Program-made: the position numbers and the translations under genes | Source: Engraulis encrasicolus | Taxonomy: Eukaryota > Chordata > Actinopteri > Clupeiformes > Engraulidae | Assembly (NCBI RefSeq): GCF_034702125.1 | Contig: NC_085857.1 | Location: 59,656,814-59,720,813, forward strand | Length of the DNA: 64,000 nt | Direction of reading: 5' to 3' | Notes under the pieces: model-generated | Told to the model about the DNA's origin: nothing | Seen by the model: the letters and a program-made list of their open reading frames with translations, nothing else | Database searches by the model: none | Part shown: positions 1 through 13,538 of the stretch, in pieces | Position numbering within the stretch: position 1 is the stretch's first letter | How the letters are laid out: every line of letters starts with the position of its first letter

Positions 1-479
1 CACTAGCTTCAGAAAGAATAAAACGAAAGTTTTTGAGCGACCGTCTCACTCTCCTGATCTCAACATCATTGAGCCATTCAGGGGAAACCTCAAATGTGAG
101 GTTCCAGCAAGACACCCAAAAATATTATAGGAAACAACCATTCTGCCAGGAAGAATGTGCTGTTTTGTCATCTGAGAACATTAAGAGCCTTATCTACAAC
201 TACCACAAACAATTTAGAGCGGTCCCTGATGTTAAACAGGGCCATATTCAGCATTAGAAACTAGGGTATGTAAACTTTAGAACAGGGTCATTTGGGTAGT
301 TTGGGTTGTGATCATGCTTTTGAAAGAGTAAACACAGAATATTGCTAATAAATATCTTAAGCTAGTCACTAGCAATGAGTGAAAAAAAAGGTTTTGTGTA
401 ATCCTTCATATTTTGTGAGAAATCGCGAAGAAAGCGTTGATTCTGCTGGGGTATGTAAACATATGAGCACAACTGTATT
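1..479 (+). pseudogene. Tc1-like transposase 3' remnant with terminal repeat
   Basis: The frame around 49-80 reads SPDLNIIEPF, the motif around the last acidic catalytic residue of Tc1-type DDE transposases. The same frame meets a stop near 125, so the gene is dead. The sequence after it contains two copies of GGGTATGTAAAC (about 265 and 451) and ends in CAACTGTA near 479, typical of a Tc1 right terminus. The left part of the element lies outside the window. Family assignment is by motif recognition only. Confidence 0.7.
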
Positions 480-496
480 CACCGCATTCACAAAGT

Positions 497-1745
<1,249 letters not shown>

Positions 1746-1749
1746 TAAA

Positions 1750-2755
1750 CACGATAAACACAATATGATTATGGAAGTACAGAGGCTTAAGCTTAAGGGC
1801 CCCCTTGGCTCTTGACCCCTTTGGCTCTTGCAAGCCGGTAGACTTGTGCAGTAATCTTTGGCCAATTCAGTATTTCAGTTTGAATTATTTTTGTGTTGCT
1901 TTCGTTCTGTGGTGTGTAGCTTTTGAACATTTTAAGCAAAAATCTGCCCTTCTAGGGGTAGGCCTACCCAAAGAGAAAAAATGTTACATTTTACACTGTA
2001 GTCTAAATGAGAAGTTTTCCCATTTTTTGCATTTGGCAGTGTGTTACCTTCACAAACAGGAATAGAGATTTTTTAAAAAAAATGTTGTTAAAGGTACACA
2101 CTGACAGCTTTGAGTCATCTGAAAGGGCCCCTCCCTCACTCAATACAAACAATGTTATGCATCTGCATATTTGGATGTCATATTTGTGTGTGGGAGAACA
2201 CCTGACACAAGGTACGCAGACTTGTGCATATGTTGCAATATTGCAGACGGGCATCTTGCAAAAGAGTCATTATTTCACGCTAGCGCATTCCACTGTGTGG
2301 TTTACCAGCCTGGGCCGCTGACAGCTTTGGCCAGAAAAAATAATCTGAAAGGCCCCCCCCACTCAATACATCAAATGTAATGAGGACCCAATTATGGGCC
2401 CCCATTTCCCTGGCCTGGGACAGGTGACCCCTTTGCCACCCCTTGTCGGCTTCCCTGCACCAGCTTTGCATGTTAATTTGTGCTCCACAATGCTGCAGAA
2501 AAGCATCTTTGACCAGGCTCCCGTAAGGCAAGTTAGTTTTCCTGCTGTCGAGGGGAATTTCTGTTGTCAAACACAAACATGCTGAGATGTGCCCTGTCCA
2601 AAACCATCCCTAAACCCAATCTTTCATTAAGGCAACATTTCTAGCACTTTACTTTTGCCAACAACAGTGAAACAAGCAAGGAAACTGCCGAAATTGTGCC
2701 CTGACCAAAACCACCCCTAAACCCTAACCTGTCACAGGATGTTGTAGAGAACGAG
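1750..2755. repeat. Repeat debris; no gene seen
   Basis: No exon is recognised. 2295-2425 contains a run of G- and C-blocks around a GGACCCAATTATGGG core. The same blocks appear inverted at 60500-60640 (GGCCCAGGGAGATAGGGGCC and CCATAATTGGG), so this is a dispersed repeat. Shorter related blocks occur at 1795-1830 and 2100-2160. The phrase CCTAAACCC occurs twice (about 2610 and 2715) in two similar 70-bp blocks, a small tandem duplication. Confidence 0.4.
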
Positions 2756-2756
2756 T

Positions 2757-2829
<73 letters not shown>

Positions 2830-2834
2830 CACAC
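2757..2834. repeat. (CA)n microsatellite beside an exon donor
   Basis: This pure CA tract on the + strand ends about 9 bases before the splice donor of the mucin-like exon. On the sense (minus) strand the intron therefore begins GTGAAAGAG and then becomes (GT)n. Confidence 0.9.
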
Positions 2835-2842
2835 TCTTTCAC

Positions 2843-4789
2843 CTTTGATGTGTGGTGATTGGTCCTTTTGGATGATGACTCGTCCTCTGTGTGTCCAATC
2901 CGGAGATGAGCTGGTGGGTTGGGGACGGGGCCAGGGAGCTGGGCTCTGTGTGTGTCTGTCTGTCAGTTGAGGTGAAGTGTGTGTGTGGCAGGCTGTGGTG
3001 TGCACGTGTGCATGTGTGTGTGTGAGCGGAGAGGAGGTGTGTGTGAGTGTAGGTGTGTGTGTGAGGGGAGGTGAGGTGTGTGTGTGGCTCGTGGGAGGGG
3101 TGGGCAGTAGCTCACTATGTGTGTGTGTATCTGGTTGAGTGTGTGTACTTGGTTGTGTGAGCGTTTGTGTGTTTGTTGGTGTCTGGGTGTGTGTAGGAAG
3201 AGTAGGGGCAGGAGAGAGAAAAGGAGATGAAGGAGGAGAGTGAGAGGGAGGAGTGGAGGGAGAGAGAGGTAGAGGAAGAGATTGAGAGGGGAATGAAGAG
3301 GTAGAGAGAGGAGGAGAGGAGGAGGGAGGGAGAGGAGGAGAGTATGAGGAGGGAGTGTGTGTTTGTATGTCTGTTCCATGTGTGTGTGTTTGTGGTGTGA
3401 GTGTGTGTATTAGTGGTGTGTTAGTGGTGTGTGCGGTGTGTGTGTGTGGAAATGGAGTTGTGGTGTGTAGCTCAGGTGCTGTGGTGTGTGTGTGTATGTC
3501 TGCTGTGTGTGTGAGTGCATTTCCAATGTCGGCTTCTGTGTGTGTGTCAAGTTCAGGAACTTCTGTGCGTGTGTCATTGTAAGTGCGTGTGTTTGCGTCT
3601 GAGAGTGTGTATGTGTCGGTGTTAGTGTCCTTCAGTGTGTGTGTGAGTGCGCCTGTGTTTGGGAATGTGTGTGTGTGTGCATTGGTGCTGGTGTCTCTCT
3701 GTGTGTTTGTGTGTGAGTCATCTGTCCCTATGAGGGTGTCTGTGTGTGTTGGTGTGAAACCTGTGTGTGTGTGGGCAGCATATTGCGGATCAGAGCTTTC
3801 CAGTGTGGATGTGCGATCGGAGGTGCGAAGGGTCAAAGTTGATGATGTTTGTGTGTGATTGCCTGGGGTCTGGAGTGTCGATGTTGATATTGATGTTGTC
3901 TGTTTGTGATCCGGAGTGTACAGGGTTGATGTCTGTGTGTGGTTAACAATGTCTCGGCTGGATGTCTGTGTGTGATTAACAATATTTTGCCGGAGGAATG
4001 TTGACTCTGTCTGTGTGTGATTGGTGACGTCTAGATCCTCAGCAGCAGAGCTGTGCGGCGCTGCATTGCTCCTGTCTGACGGTTGAGTCTCCGTAACGAC
4101 CGCTGTTCCGCTGTTGTCGTGTTGACGACTGAGTGGTGATGTCATTTCCAGGGACAGAGTTCCTGTTCCTGTTCCTGTTGCCGTCCCGGCCGGGCTGGTT
4201 TCCATGGTAACCAGGGGACGGTCTCTGATGCTGCGAGGACTCCGCCCCTCTGAATGCGATTGGGAGTCGCCATGGGAACTAGTGCTGAGGGCTGCGGTGT
4301 GTGTGTGAGTTTGTGTGTGTTCTGCGGGGTGTGTGCGAGAGTGTGTGTGTTCTGTGGGAATGTGTGTATGGGAGGGCGACCGTGAAGGTGTGTTTGTACG
4401 CTCTGTGACGGCTGAGCTGAATGTATGTGACTGTGTGTGTGTTGTTGCCCTACCCTCGTGTGTGTTGGAGAGAGTGTGTGAGTTGGAAGGTGTGTGAGTG
4501 TGTGACTGACGTGTGTGTGAGAGTGATGAGTGTGAGGTGATGGGTGTATGTGGAGTGTTGTGTGTGTTTGTGCTCCGGTGAGGTGAGGTGTGTGTGTGTG
4601 TGTGAGGGGTGTGTGCGAGGTCAGGGCTGTCTGGTGTCTGTGTGTCAGCAGGAGAGTGTGTGTTCAGGGGTGGGACTGACCTGGTGGGGTGTGTGTGCGT
4701 GTGTGAGAGTGTGTGTGTGAGTGTGAGTGTGTGTGTGATTGCAGGCGTTTCCTGTCCATTGTGTGTGTTTTCCTGAGGAAGGGGAGAGT
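2843..4789 (-). CDS. Mucin-like Thr/Ser/His-rich exon (exon 2) of an unidentified secreted protein, partial gene
   Basis: This 1947-nt minus-strand exon is open throughout. The acceptor after GATAGCAG (base 4789) is preceded by a GT-rich tract. The donor CATCAAAG/GTGAAAGAG ends the exon at 2843. Entry phase 1 matches the signal-peptide exon at 5998-6094, and exit phase is 1. The product is rich in Thr, Ser, Pro and His. The CA-repeat-like parts give HTHT runs, but 4270-3790 has ordinary codon use (SRQHDNSGTAVV, SSAAEDLDVTNHTQTES). NHT occurs four times in NHTQT units, giving N-glycosylation sequons that fit a secretory product. A Pro/Ser block (about 3340-3190) follows. Later exons are not seen and probably lie left of the window. 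I do not recognise the gene. Because AC repeats lack stops, length alone is weak evidence; the paired splice sites and phase agreement are the better support. Confidence 0.55.
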
Positions 4790-4842
4790 CTGCTATCACA
4801 CATACACAAACACACACACACGCACGCATGCACGCACGCACG

Positions 4843-4930
<88 letters not shown>

Positions 4931-4958
4931 GACACGGACACACGGACACGGACACGCG

Positions 4959-5031
<73 letters not shown>

Positions 5032-5175
5032 CAGGGTGGAAACGTGTCTATCTCTTTAGTCATAGCAGTGGAATCAACACAATAGCAGCCACAAAGTTTC
5101 TTTCAAATTAAAACACACGTAGTGTACACACACACACACGGACACACACAAACACACACACACACACGCACACAA
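4790..5175. repeat. CA microsatellites upstream of the mucin-like exon
   Basis: CA tracts at 4848-4928 and 4966-5028 are separated by GGACACGGACAC units, with a weaker CA stretch at 5110-5180. On the sense (minus) strand this is (GT)n leading to the acceptor at 4789. The rest of the intron to 5465 shows nothing recognisable. Confidence 0.9.
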
Positions 5176-5464
5176 ACACACTTCAGAAATGACACAAATT
5201 GTGTGCGCTCAGGGACAGCACATTTTTGTGTCGGTTGTTAGATGTGTCACATCTCACATAATAATATCTCATAATAATAGTGTAATAATAAGGAATCACT
5301 GAAATAAAAACCATCATATTCAAGCCACATTCCTGGTTTGTGATGAGTAATTGGCTACATTTTACATTTAAAATAAATTTCAAATAAGAATAATTCACGG
5401 GCAATTTAACACAGAACGTGTCAGATACAGTACCCATGTTGTGTCATTCCACAGCTGTGACCTA

Positions 5465-5765
5465 AAAGCTATGACCTAAATGTTCAGATCAGTAGGTTGA
5501 AGGTTTGAATCCCACCAGCTGTACACATTGAAGGTCACATGGCGTAGTGTTTAGGGAGGTGATCTTAAGGTCAGAGGGTTGGAGGTTCGAATCCCACTCT
5601 AAACTCTTCCTAGACCATTCATGACTGAAGTGACCTTGAGCAAGGCACCTAACCCCACATTGCTGAAGGGCCTGTAACCAATGCCCTGTAGATAAATAAC
5701 AAGACATCTAACCACACACTGCTGCAGGGACTGTAACCTGCATCAAAATAACTTTAAGTCCCTTA
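5465..5765 (+). mobile_element. tRNA-derived SINE
   Basis: Pol III-type promoter boxes are visible: a box-A-like TGGCGTAGTGTTTAG near 5539 and a box-B GGTTCGAATCC near 5583. A body follows with TGACCTTGAGCAAGGCACCT and GGACTGTAACC. The same body occurs at 55395-55571. The CTTGAGCAAGGCACC core is common in fish SINEs and may belong to a V-SINE-type group; that label is inference. A second box-B-like GGTTTGAATCC near 5501 suggests a preceding partial copy. Confidence 0.7.
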
Positions 5766-5869
5766 GGATAAAAGTCCCTACTATGGTAGGGGAAATGTAA
5801 CGACTGTCAAACATAACATAACATACAAATACCATAGAAACCATAGAAAGTCTTTTCAGCCTTCCAGGC

Positions 5870-5986
<117 letters not shown>

Positions 5987-5997
5987 TAAAGACTCAC

Positions 5998-6094
5998 CAT
6001 ATGTAGTGTGCCAGTCCTGTTGAGGCGTGCCGCTCCCAGACAGTACAGGAGCAGCAGCGAGCATCCAAGTCAATACCATCCACATCAACGACAT
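5998..6094 (-). CDS. Signal-peptide exon (exon 1) of the mucin-like gene
   Basis: The ATG at 6094-6092 opens a frame MSLMWMVLTWMLAAAPVLSG: a hydrophobic core followed by small residues, a good cleavable signal peptide with likely cleavage near residue 19-21. The exon ends at a strong donor, ACATATG/GTGAGT, at base 5998 in phase 1. That matches the phase-1 acceptor of the exon at 4789, giving a junction through ...WHTTY-D-SPLPQENTHNG. There is an upstream in-frame stop region in the 5' flank (6100-6700), where I see no TATA box. The initiator is the first Met; three more Met follow within 10 residues. Linkage to the next exon is inferred from phase, not shown by transcript data. Confidence 0.5.
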
Positions 6095-6099
6095 CTATA

Positions 6100-6700
6100 C
6101 GCAGAATAACACACACACACACATCTACACAAATACTGTAAATATAGTAAATATACACGTACGCAAATAGATTTTTAAAAAAAATCATCTAGGCCTTCAC
6201 AAATAGGCCTACTACCATCTTCATCGTCTTCAAAGTAATCCACACAAGTGATAAAAATGCTAAAAACAAAAGTCCACAAAAGAGAAATAAATATTAATAA
6301 TAAAAAATAAAGTAGTCCACCAAAAAAATGATAAGGAACTACGCCCGGCAATATTTCCTAATTACGTGAATAAACGCCATGAGACGACTCCAGCGTTTAT
6401 CTACTGAAGACAAACGAGAAAGATTTTCCTCCATGAACTCTTCTCTGAAGACGGTTTCATACAGCACAATAAACAATCCTATTGTTGTCCACCATGCCCT
6501 CTCAGTCCAGTGAAGACAAAAAACAGTCGCTTGTTAAAGTAAAATAGCCCACTATTGTTACCAAGACAGGCGCGAAAGAGTCTCAAATATCCCTTAAAAG
6601 TAGTCCACCATCAACACCAGTCTAACGACACGCGCTGCAAGTAAAATAAATTTGCCTGTTTGAGAACTAGTTCACTAACGCCACGAGGGAGAGAGTTTCA
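6100..6700. other. 5' flank of the mucin-like gene; no gene seen
   Basis: AT-rich unique sequence with no recognised exon, transposon end or strong promoter motif. The first exon of the mucin-like gene lies directly to the left on the minus strand, so its promoter should be in here. Confidence 0.3.
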
Positions 6701-6849
6701 AACGTGTAGAATCCCTGGAATCCCCTTTCCAACGGAAACACCTCTGGGAGTGCTGTGTGTGTGTTTGGTATTGGGAGTAGTGTGTGAGCGTGTGCGTGTG
6801 TGTGTTTGTGCTTGTGTGACATTGGGAGGAGTAATGTATGGGCATGCGT

Positions 6850-6850
6850 T

Positions 6851-6882
<32 letters not shown>

Positions 6883-7034
6883 GGGGGGGGGGGGGGGGGT
6901 AACGCTCAAAGAGGAAACAGTAAAGTTTAAAACGAATGGCACACGCTAGGGCACACACACACACACACACATACATTACTCCTCCCAATGTCACACAAGC
7001 ACACACACACACACACACGCGCACGCGCACACGC

Positions 7035-7103
<69 letters not shown>

Positions 7104-7232
7104 CTAGACACGGGTGGGGACAGAAAACAGCTCTTGGGGGCTCCATTGATGACAGAGACAGACAGAGCGAGAGAGCGAGAGAGCGAGAGAGAGAGGGGGG
7201 GAGAGACAGAGACAGAGACAAAGAGAGGGTGG

Positions 7233-7289
<57 letters not shown>

Positions 7290-7340
7290 GCCTGCTCCAC
7301 AGTGTACAGACACTGTCACACACACACACACATGCGCTCA
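6850..7340. repeat. Composite simple repeats: GT, poly-G, CA and GA
   Basis: In order: (GT)n at 6850-6877, a G-run at 6880-6899, CA at 6953-6972 and 7003-7100 with GCGCACGC interruptions, and (GA)n at 7159-7286. A short block containing CATTACTCCTCCCAATGTCA (about 6974) recurs inverted near 6820, so the two sides form a partial inverted duplication around the G-run. Confidence 0.9.
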
Positions 7341-7454
7341 CGCGCAGGCATGAACACACAGTGAGCAGTGAGGCCAATATAGTATAGCCTACAGGAAGTG
7401 AGGTAGGAGTGTTGTATTATCAGGCAGGAATGGAGGTGGTATTAGTAGTGGCCC

Positions 7455-7612
7455 GGACTGCCACCTCGTTACTTGCATCTTATGTCATTCAGAATGACGA
7501 ACTTCCACTGAAAACAGGTAGCCTACCGGCTGCCAGTTATCTTCTCCACTGCGGGGCAGCTGTCATTCTGAATGACGGAAGATGCAAGCACAGCCCCCCA
7601 TAACGAGGTGGC
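7455..7612. repeat. Palindromic hairpin repeat
   Basis: The left arm starts TGCCACCTCGTTA and contains TTGCATCTTATGTCATTCAG. The right arm (7560-7612) holds the complements CTGAATGACGGAAGATGCAA and TAACGAGGTGGCA. The arms can form a stem with a loop of about 60 bases. It is probably a small foldback/MITE; no clear target duplication is seen. Confidence 0.6.
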
Positions 7613-7632
7613 ATGAAACTAGTGTGTCTCAG

Positions 7633-7813
7633 CAGTGTTGTAGTCTACTTTTTAATGGTGGTTATACTGTATATTTGAGCATTTTCTGAAGTGGGTATAC
7701 TGTATATATTTGTGCTATTCTAAATAATGGATCAATCAATTTGAAGTGGATATACTGAAATCTCTGAAATTTTGAAGTGGGTATACCTGCGTTCTATGTA
7801 GACTACACCACTG
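7633..7813. mobile_element. hAT-type MITE with 8-bp target duplication
   Basis: Terminal inverted repeats CAGTGTTGTAGTCTAC and GTAGACTACACCACTG bound 181 bp. The flanks are TGTCTCAG (7625-7632) and TGTCCCAG (7814-7821), an 8-bp duplication with one mismatch. The size, the CAG start and the 8-bp duplication fit hAT non-autonomous elements. It has no coding capacity. Confidence 0.7.
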
Positions 7814-7821
7814 TGTCCCAG

Positions 7822-8935
7822 TAGTGGCCAGATCCATCTATAAGGAGAGTCAGGCTAATCCCATTGACCACTGTGTACCTTTGTTTGCATTTGTAGTTTG
7901 CAGGATGTTTGACAAACTGTCTGTGACCCTTAGAGCCAAAAAGAGCAATCTTATCTAATCTTATCTAACGGTGGCGACGCATGGCGATGTGGGAATGTTT
8001 TTCATACTACGGTTTTAGTCCTATTTAGGCTAGACATACCAGGGATTCAAAAAATGCTGTTCATGAGGCAACATCAAGAAATGCAGAGGAATTGTGGAAT
8101 GTGGTACAATTGACCTGGGCTGCAGTACCGTTGGCAGAAATTGGTCAGTTCCATGTACCACAGATGCGAAGCAGTTATGAGAAACCATGGTTATGCAACA
8201 ATATATTCGTTTTGTTTAATTAATTTAAATGGCAGAGTAAGACCAGACCACCTACCACCCTCCACAGAGACGGATTCCTCTTGGCTTTTGCCAGACTGTT
8301 GGACAGAGTTGCCATTGGGGGGCATTACCGGTACTCCATTGAATTTTTTAATACTAAGGGGGCATTGTCAGGCTTATAATGAGGTCAAGCGGGTGTTGGG
8401 AGGCTTGTGATAACTTCAGGGGGCGTTTGTTCAAAAGAGGTTGAGAGCCACTGGTTTAGAGTTTACTTCAGTTTCCAAAGACAGATGTCAATAGTGCTAT
8501 TACATCTCATCACTTGCTGAGAAATATTAAGACATTTAATTACATTTCCCAATGTTCTTTCTTTGATATAGAATGTGTAGTGTTATTTGTTGTCATTAAA
8601 TTACAATTTATCTGAAGAATTTTGATATTTACTGACATTGTTAAGACCCTGCTATTATTTTGAGCATGACTGTGCACACATGCATACATTACAGACACAG
8701 TCTTATGTCAAACAAACAGAAAAACAAATCTGAAATCTTCCAAACAGAAGTATTTATTAATTAAATATGTAAACATCTTTCCAACATGTACATTACAGCA
8801 CTTTGCAAAATATACACATTTGAACACTTAGCAAAATATTCACATATGAACACACTTAGCAAAATAACCAGCACTACAGTCTTATTCACATGGCAGAAGG
8901 TAGTGGTCAGAGATGTGTGTGTGTGTGTGTGTAGT
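7822..8935. other. Intergenic stretch; only a possible transposon end
   Basis: No gene is recognised. GGTTGAGAGCCACTGG near 8440 looks like the right end of a hAT element (complement of CAGTGGCTCTCAACC), but I find no matching left end. The remainder is AT-rich unique sequence. Confidence 0.3.
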
Positions 8936-8937
8936 AG

Positions 8938-8938
8938 T

Positions 8939-8998
<60 letters not shown>

Positions 8999-9025
8999 GG
9001 AGAGAGGGAGAGAGAGAGGAGAGAT

Positions 9026-9075
<50 letters not shown>

Positions 9076-9090
9076 TTTGGTGACAGAGAG

Positions 9091-9187
<97 letters not shown>
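8938..9187. repeat. (GA)n and (GT)n tracts 3' of palb2
   Basis: GA-rich sequence at 8940-9095 is followed by (GT)n at 9095-9187, starting 34 bases past the palb2 stop codon. In the palb2 transcript these would be CA- and CU-rich 3' UTR sequence. No AATAAA was assigned with confidence; AATAAA-like TTTATT/TTTAAT sequences around 8750-8765 are candidates. Confidence 0.7.
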
Positions 9188-9188
<1 letters not shown>

Positions 9189-9220
9189 AGTGTGAGAGAG
9201 GAAGATGTAAAGTAGTCAAG

Positions 9221-9569
9221 TCAGTCAGTCAGTGTGTGAGGGCTGTGTGTGTGTGTGTGTGTGTGTGTGTTTTGGTGTGTGTGCGCTATGTATTTGTAGA
9301 CACACACATCTCCGTTCGTCAGTCCGGTCAGCAGCATTCCTGGTCCCGCCCATCTCACAAGATGGCAGCCATCACACATCACACCCACTTCATCCTTAAT
9401 CCCACCCACAACACCCTTACTCGCATTCCATTGGTCCTCATCAGCCTTACTCGCGCAACATTGGTCCACTTCATGCTTAGTCCCACCCCTGCTGGCATCC
9501 CATAGGACGATGCGGCCAGATGCAGATACACCCACAACAGCTGGACCAATCACGTCCATCTCCACAAAT
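9221..9569 (-). CDS. palb2: palb2 exon E15 (last): final WD40 blade with microsatellite-coded tail
   Basis: Acceptor GCTTTGTGCAG/ATTTG at 9569; phase 2 entry completes AGA. The frame reads RFVEMDVIGPAVV..SGRIVLWD and later LVRWAGPGMLLTGLTNGDVC, aligning with the end of human PALB2 (GRFLEGDV..TIAIWD and FVKWSG..LLAGQKDGN). Two departures are visible. A segment of roughly 27 extra residues lies between WDAS and the HLVRW strand, and its DNA repeats ATTGG-containing units (9405-9500). After VCVYKY, where human PALB2 stops within two residues, the frame runs on through a (GT)13 tract at 9244-9270, adding IAHTHQN, His-Thr repeats and SPHTLTD before TGA at 9221. The stop depends on the repeat length modulo 3. 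Confidence 0.88.
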
Positions 9570-9610
9570 CTGCACAAAGCAAGATATACACACATTAAAG
9601 TAGTCATTAA

Positions 9611-9738
<128 letters not shown>

Positions 9739-9862
9739 AGTGTGTTTGTTTGTTTGCATTTATGGCCAAATATGCAACTGTGGCTATTTCATGGCCAGTA
9801 CAGGTAATAGAATTTGCCTCATATTAAAAATCTACAATGATATAAATAATTGAATAAATAGA

Positions 9863-12800
9863 TTAAATAAGTTTGGTCACATCAATACATTTTAAAAAGT
9901 TCAAAACCTTTAAAGGTGGGACCTTATTAAAAATTCCAAAAATAGTGTCTTCTTTAAAAAACTGTTGTCTTTTCCTTCTGATAGCAGGGCAAGTCAGAAT
10001 ATGCTTAATTGATAAGAGATGTCCACAAAAATCACAGAGGGGAGGTTCACTTCCAGTTAGCAAAAAAGCATGAGTGAGTCTAGAGTGGCCAATTCTACAC
10101 CTTGTGTAGACGACTTGATCATGTCTGCATGAGAATGATTGAGTAATCAGCTGTTTCACAGAATTGCATATATCATGCAGCTTATTTCCAGCACAATCAT
10201 CCCATTCGGCTTGCCATTTATCCATTATATAGGAAGAAAGTACAGGCTTGATGTCAGAGACAGGTATTTCGCATTCAGATATCTCTTCATCCAGGGCTCC
10301 TTTAGCAGCATTATCTGCTTTTTCATTGCCAGTCAGGCCCACATGACCAGGGACCCAACAAAAAATAATGTCCAGGTTGAGTTTGGTTAGGTGATCCACT
10401 TTCTCAAGTATTCTGGTAATCAGAGGGTGGTCAGTTTTTAAAAATTCTAGTGCCTGAAGACATGACCTAGAGTCTGTGCAAATCAAGGATTGTTGTTGAT
10501 TGTGATGTTCAATGTATTCAAGGCTTAAGAGCAGGGCTTGGGCTTCAGCTGTAAAAATAGAGCACATGTTTGGGAGGCGTATTCCACACTGGTAAGAAGA
10601 GACTACCATTGCTGAGGACACACTAGTATCAGTCTTAGAGCCATCAGTATAAATTGGAGAATGGAAAGGGAAGCGCTGTCTTACATCAAGGAAGCAACTT
10701 TGATACTGGTTTGGATGCGTGTTTGATTTTTTCTTATGGCTCAGGTCCTGTACAATTACAGGTTTTTTCAAGGTCCAAGGGGGAATAGCACAGAAGTGGG
10801 TAGATGTCAGTCCATCAAGATCAATATTCAAATCCTCAAAAAAAGGTTTAATTCTTAACCCAAAAGGTCTGATAGACCTGGGTCTAGCCTCATAAAAGTT
10901 CAAACATCGTGGTTGGAAGACAGTGGAGTATGCAGGGTTAAGACTATTCCCCCTGATTTTGACTGCATATTGCAAAGCAAGTTTCAAGCGTCTTAGTTGA
11001 AGGGATGGTTCTCTTGCTTCCACATAGAGACTCTGCACTGGTGAGGTTCTGAAGGCTCCCAAGACCAGTCTTAAGCCTTGATGATGTACAGTGTCTAGCA
11101 TCTGGATGTATGATTTCCTTGCTGATCCATAGACAATGCTCCCATAGTCCAAACGGGATCTCACTAGCGCTCTATAAAGACGCAACAGCACAGTCCACTC
11201 TGCTCCCCACTTGGTCTTTGCCAGTACTTTTAAAATGTCCAATGTTTTAAAGCATCGCTTCTTAAGATTCTTCATGTGTGAGATAAAAGATAGTTTATTA
11301 TCAAGGGTAAGACCAAGGAATTTAAACTCTTTCACAACTTGAATTGCTGTATTGTACAGCAGTGGCTCATGATGTAAAGTTCGCAGTTGGCAAAAATGGG
11401 TGCAAACAGTTTTGGACTTGGAAAACTTGAAGCCATTTTCAACGGACCAAGTGCTGATCCTATTTATGCATAGTTGGAGTTGTCTTTCAATTGTGCTCAT
11501 ATATTTCCCTCTGTAACAAATACAGATGTCATCAACATAAAGGCTGCAAAAAAGGTTTGGGTTGATTTCCTTTGCAATGCTGTTGATTTTGACACTGAAT
11601 AGGGTCACCGAGAGGATACTTCCTTGAGGCACTCCTTGTTCTTGCAAGTGCGGTGTTGAAAACGTTGTGCCCAGTTGAACTTGAAAAAGTCTATTGGACA
11701 AAAAATTGGAGATAAAAATGGGCAGATGTCCTCTGAACCCCATGTAGTGCAAATCCTTTAAAATGCCATATTTCCAGGTGGTATCATACGCCTTTTCCAG
11801 GTCAAAAAACACAGCTATAACATGATCTTTCTTGACGAATCCGTCTCTTACATAGGCCTCCAGTCTAATGAGATGGTCCACCGTGCTCCTTCCTTGCCTG
11901 AAGCCACATTGGTATGTACTCAGATGTCCTTCTGATTCAAGCATCCACACAAGTCTTTTATTGACCATTCTTTCCATAGTTTTGCACAGGCAGCTGGTTA
12001 AGGCGATTGGGCGATAGTTGGTGGGATCAGTATGATCTTTACCAGGCTTAGGGATGGGAATGATAAACGCTTTTTTCCAGGACTTAGGCACTTTTCCTGA
12101 TTTCCAAATCATATTAAATAGCGCCAGGAGATGAGACAGCACACTGGATGGTAGGTGTTTTAGGAATTGATAGTGGATCATGTCAGGGCCCACTGCAGTA
12201 TCGTGGGAGCTTCTAATAGCGCAGAGCAGTTCATCCACTGAAAAAGGCTGGTTGTATGGTTCCAAGTTATCTGATAGGAAGTTCAGGGCCTTCGCTTCCT
12301 CTTTTCTACGCAAGGCTTGAAATTCAGGATGACCGTTTTCCACTGAGGAGTTTTTTTCAAATGTCTCTGCAAGTTTCTCAGCTATATCTTGCTTAGATGT
12401 CAAAAGACCTTGAGGGCACTTAAGGTGCTGAACTCTTGCAGTACCACCTTTAGCCTTCATCTTTCTGATAAAATTCCAGACCTTTTTAGAGGATGCATCC
12501 CTCGTAATACTTGAGACATATTCTCTCCAGCTTTGTGCTTTTGCGCTAGTAATAGTCCTTCGAGCTTGGGCTCGTGAAATTTTTAGACTGGTAAGATTTG
12601 CATTTGTTGGATGCTTATTGAACGCCCTCTCTGCCTTTTTTCGGGCATCAATGGCCTTTTTACAGTCATCGTTAAACCATGGATTTGATCTGTGGTGGGG
12701 CTTCCCTGAAGTTTTTGGGACAGCTTTCTCTGCAATGGAGAGCAAAGTTTCAGTAAAATGATCAACAGTATTGTCAAGATCTTGAGGTACGTGACCCAGT

Positions 12801-13538
12801 TGGATTTCACAGAGGTACTGAAAGAGACTCCAGTTAGCTTTTCGAAGTTGCCATCTTGGGGGTCTAAACTGCGTGTCTGGTTCTGTAGATGACATTATCA
12901 GGGGGAAATGGTCACTACCACACAGGTCATCCAGTGGTCGCCAAGAAAAATCAAGCAGAAGGTTAGGGTCACATATGGATAAATCAATAGCTGAGTATGT
13001 TCCATGGCCTGGATGCAAGTAGGTAAAAGATCCATCATTCCACAGGCATAAGTCCGTCTTAGTGATAAAGTCCTCTATAATCTTGCCTTTAGCATTTGAG
13101 CAGCTTCCTCCCCACGCAGGGTTATGAGCATTAAAATCTCCTAAAAACACATATGGGGGAGGCAATTGTGCTATTAAGTTGTCCAGGTCCTGCATAGTTA
13201 CTGAAGAGTCAGGTGGAAAGTAGACAGAGCACAAGGTAATGACTTTATGAAGAGTTAGTCGGACTGCCACCACTTGTAAATGGGTAGTGACAACAAGGTG
13301 ACTGGATTATGTCATTGCGTACTAATACAGCCGCTCCTCCAGAAGGTCGCTGAGCATGAGGGCCATACGCATTAAACATTGAGTAATTCTTCAAAGACAA
13401 ATTAAGACTTGGAGACAGGTAGGTCTCTTGAAGGCAAAAGGCAAGAGGATTAAAAAGAGCAGTTAATTGCTGTAGTTCAGAAAAATTGGCTCTAAAACCA
13501 CGACAGTTCCACTGAACAATATGGCTACCTATGGTCAT
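9863..13538 (-). pseudogene. LINE ORF2: endonuclease-RT-RNase H, one frameshift
   Basis: ORF2 encodes the enzymes of target-primed reverse transcription. The N-terminal part (13538-13245) has the APE endonuclease motifs QWNCRG and LQET. The frame then shifts by one base near 13300, and the rest (to the TAA at 9863) carries GDFNAHNPAW, GSDHFP, RT fingers YRPIALTS, RT motif A FFDLEKAYD, motif B GVPQGSILS, motif C YVDD, then RNase H residues in YTDGSKTD, FTAEAQALLL, CTDSRSCLQAL and VPGHVGLTGNEKADNAAK. It ends with a CDFCGHLLSIKHILTC zinc-binding motif. Residues at all visible catalytic positions are kept; the frameshift inside the endonuclease inactivates this copy. Its ATG overlaps the ORF1 stop (ATGA, 13538-13535). 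Confidence 0.93.
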
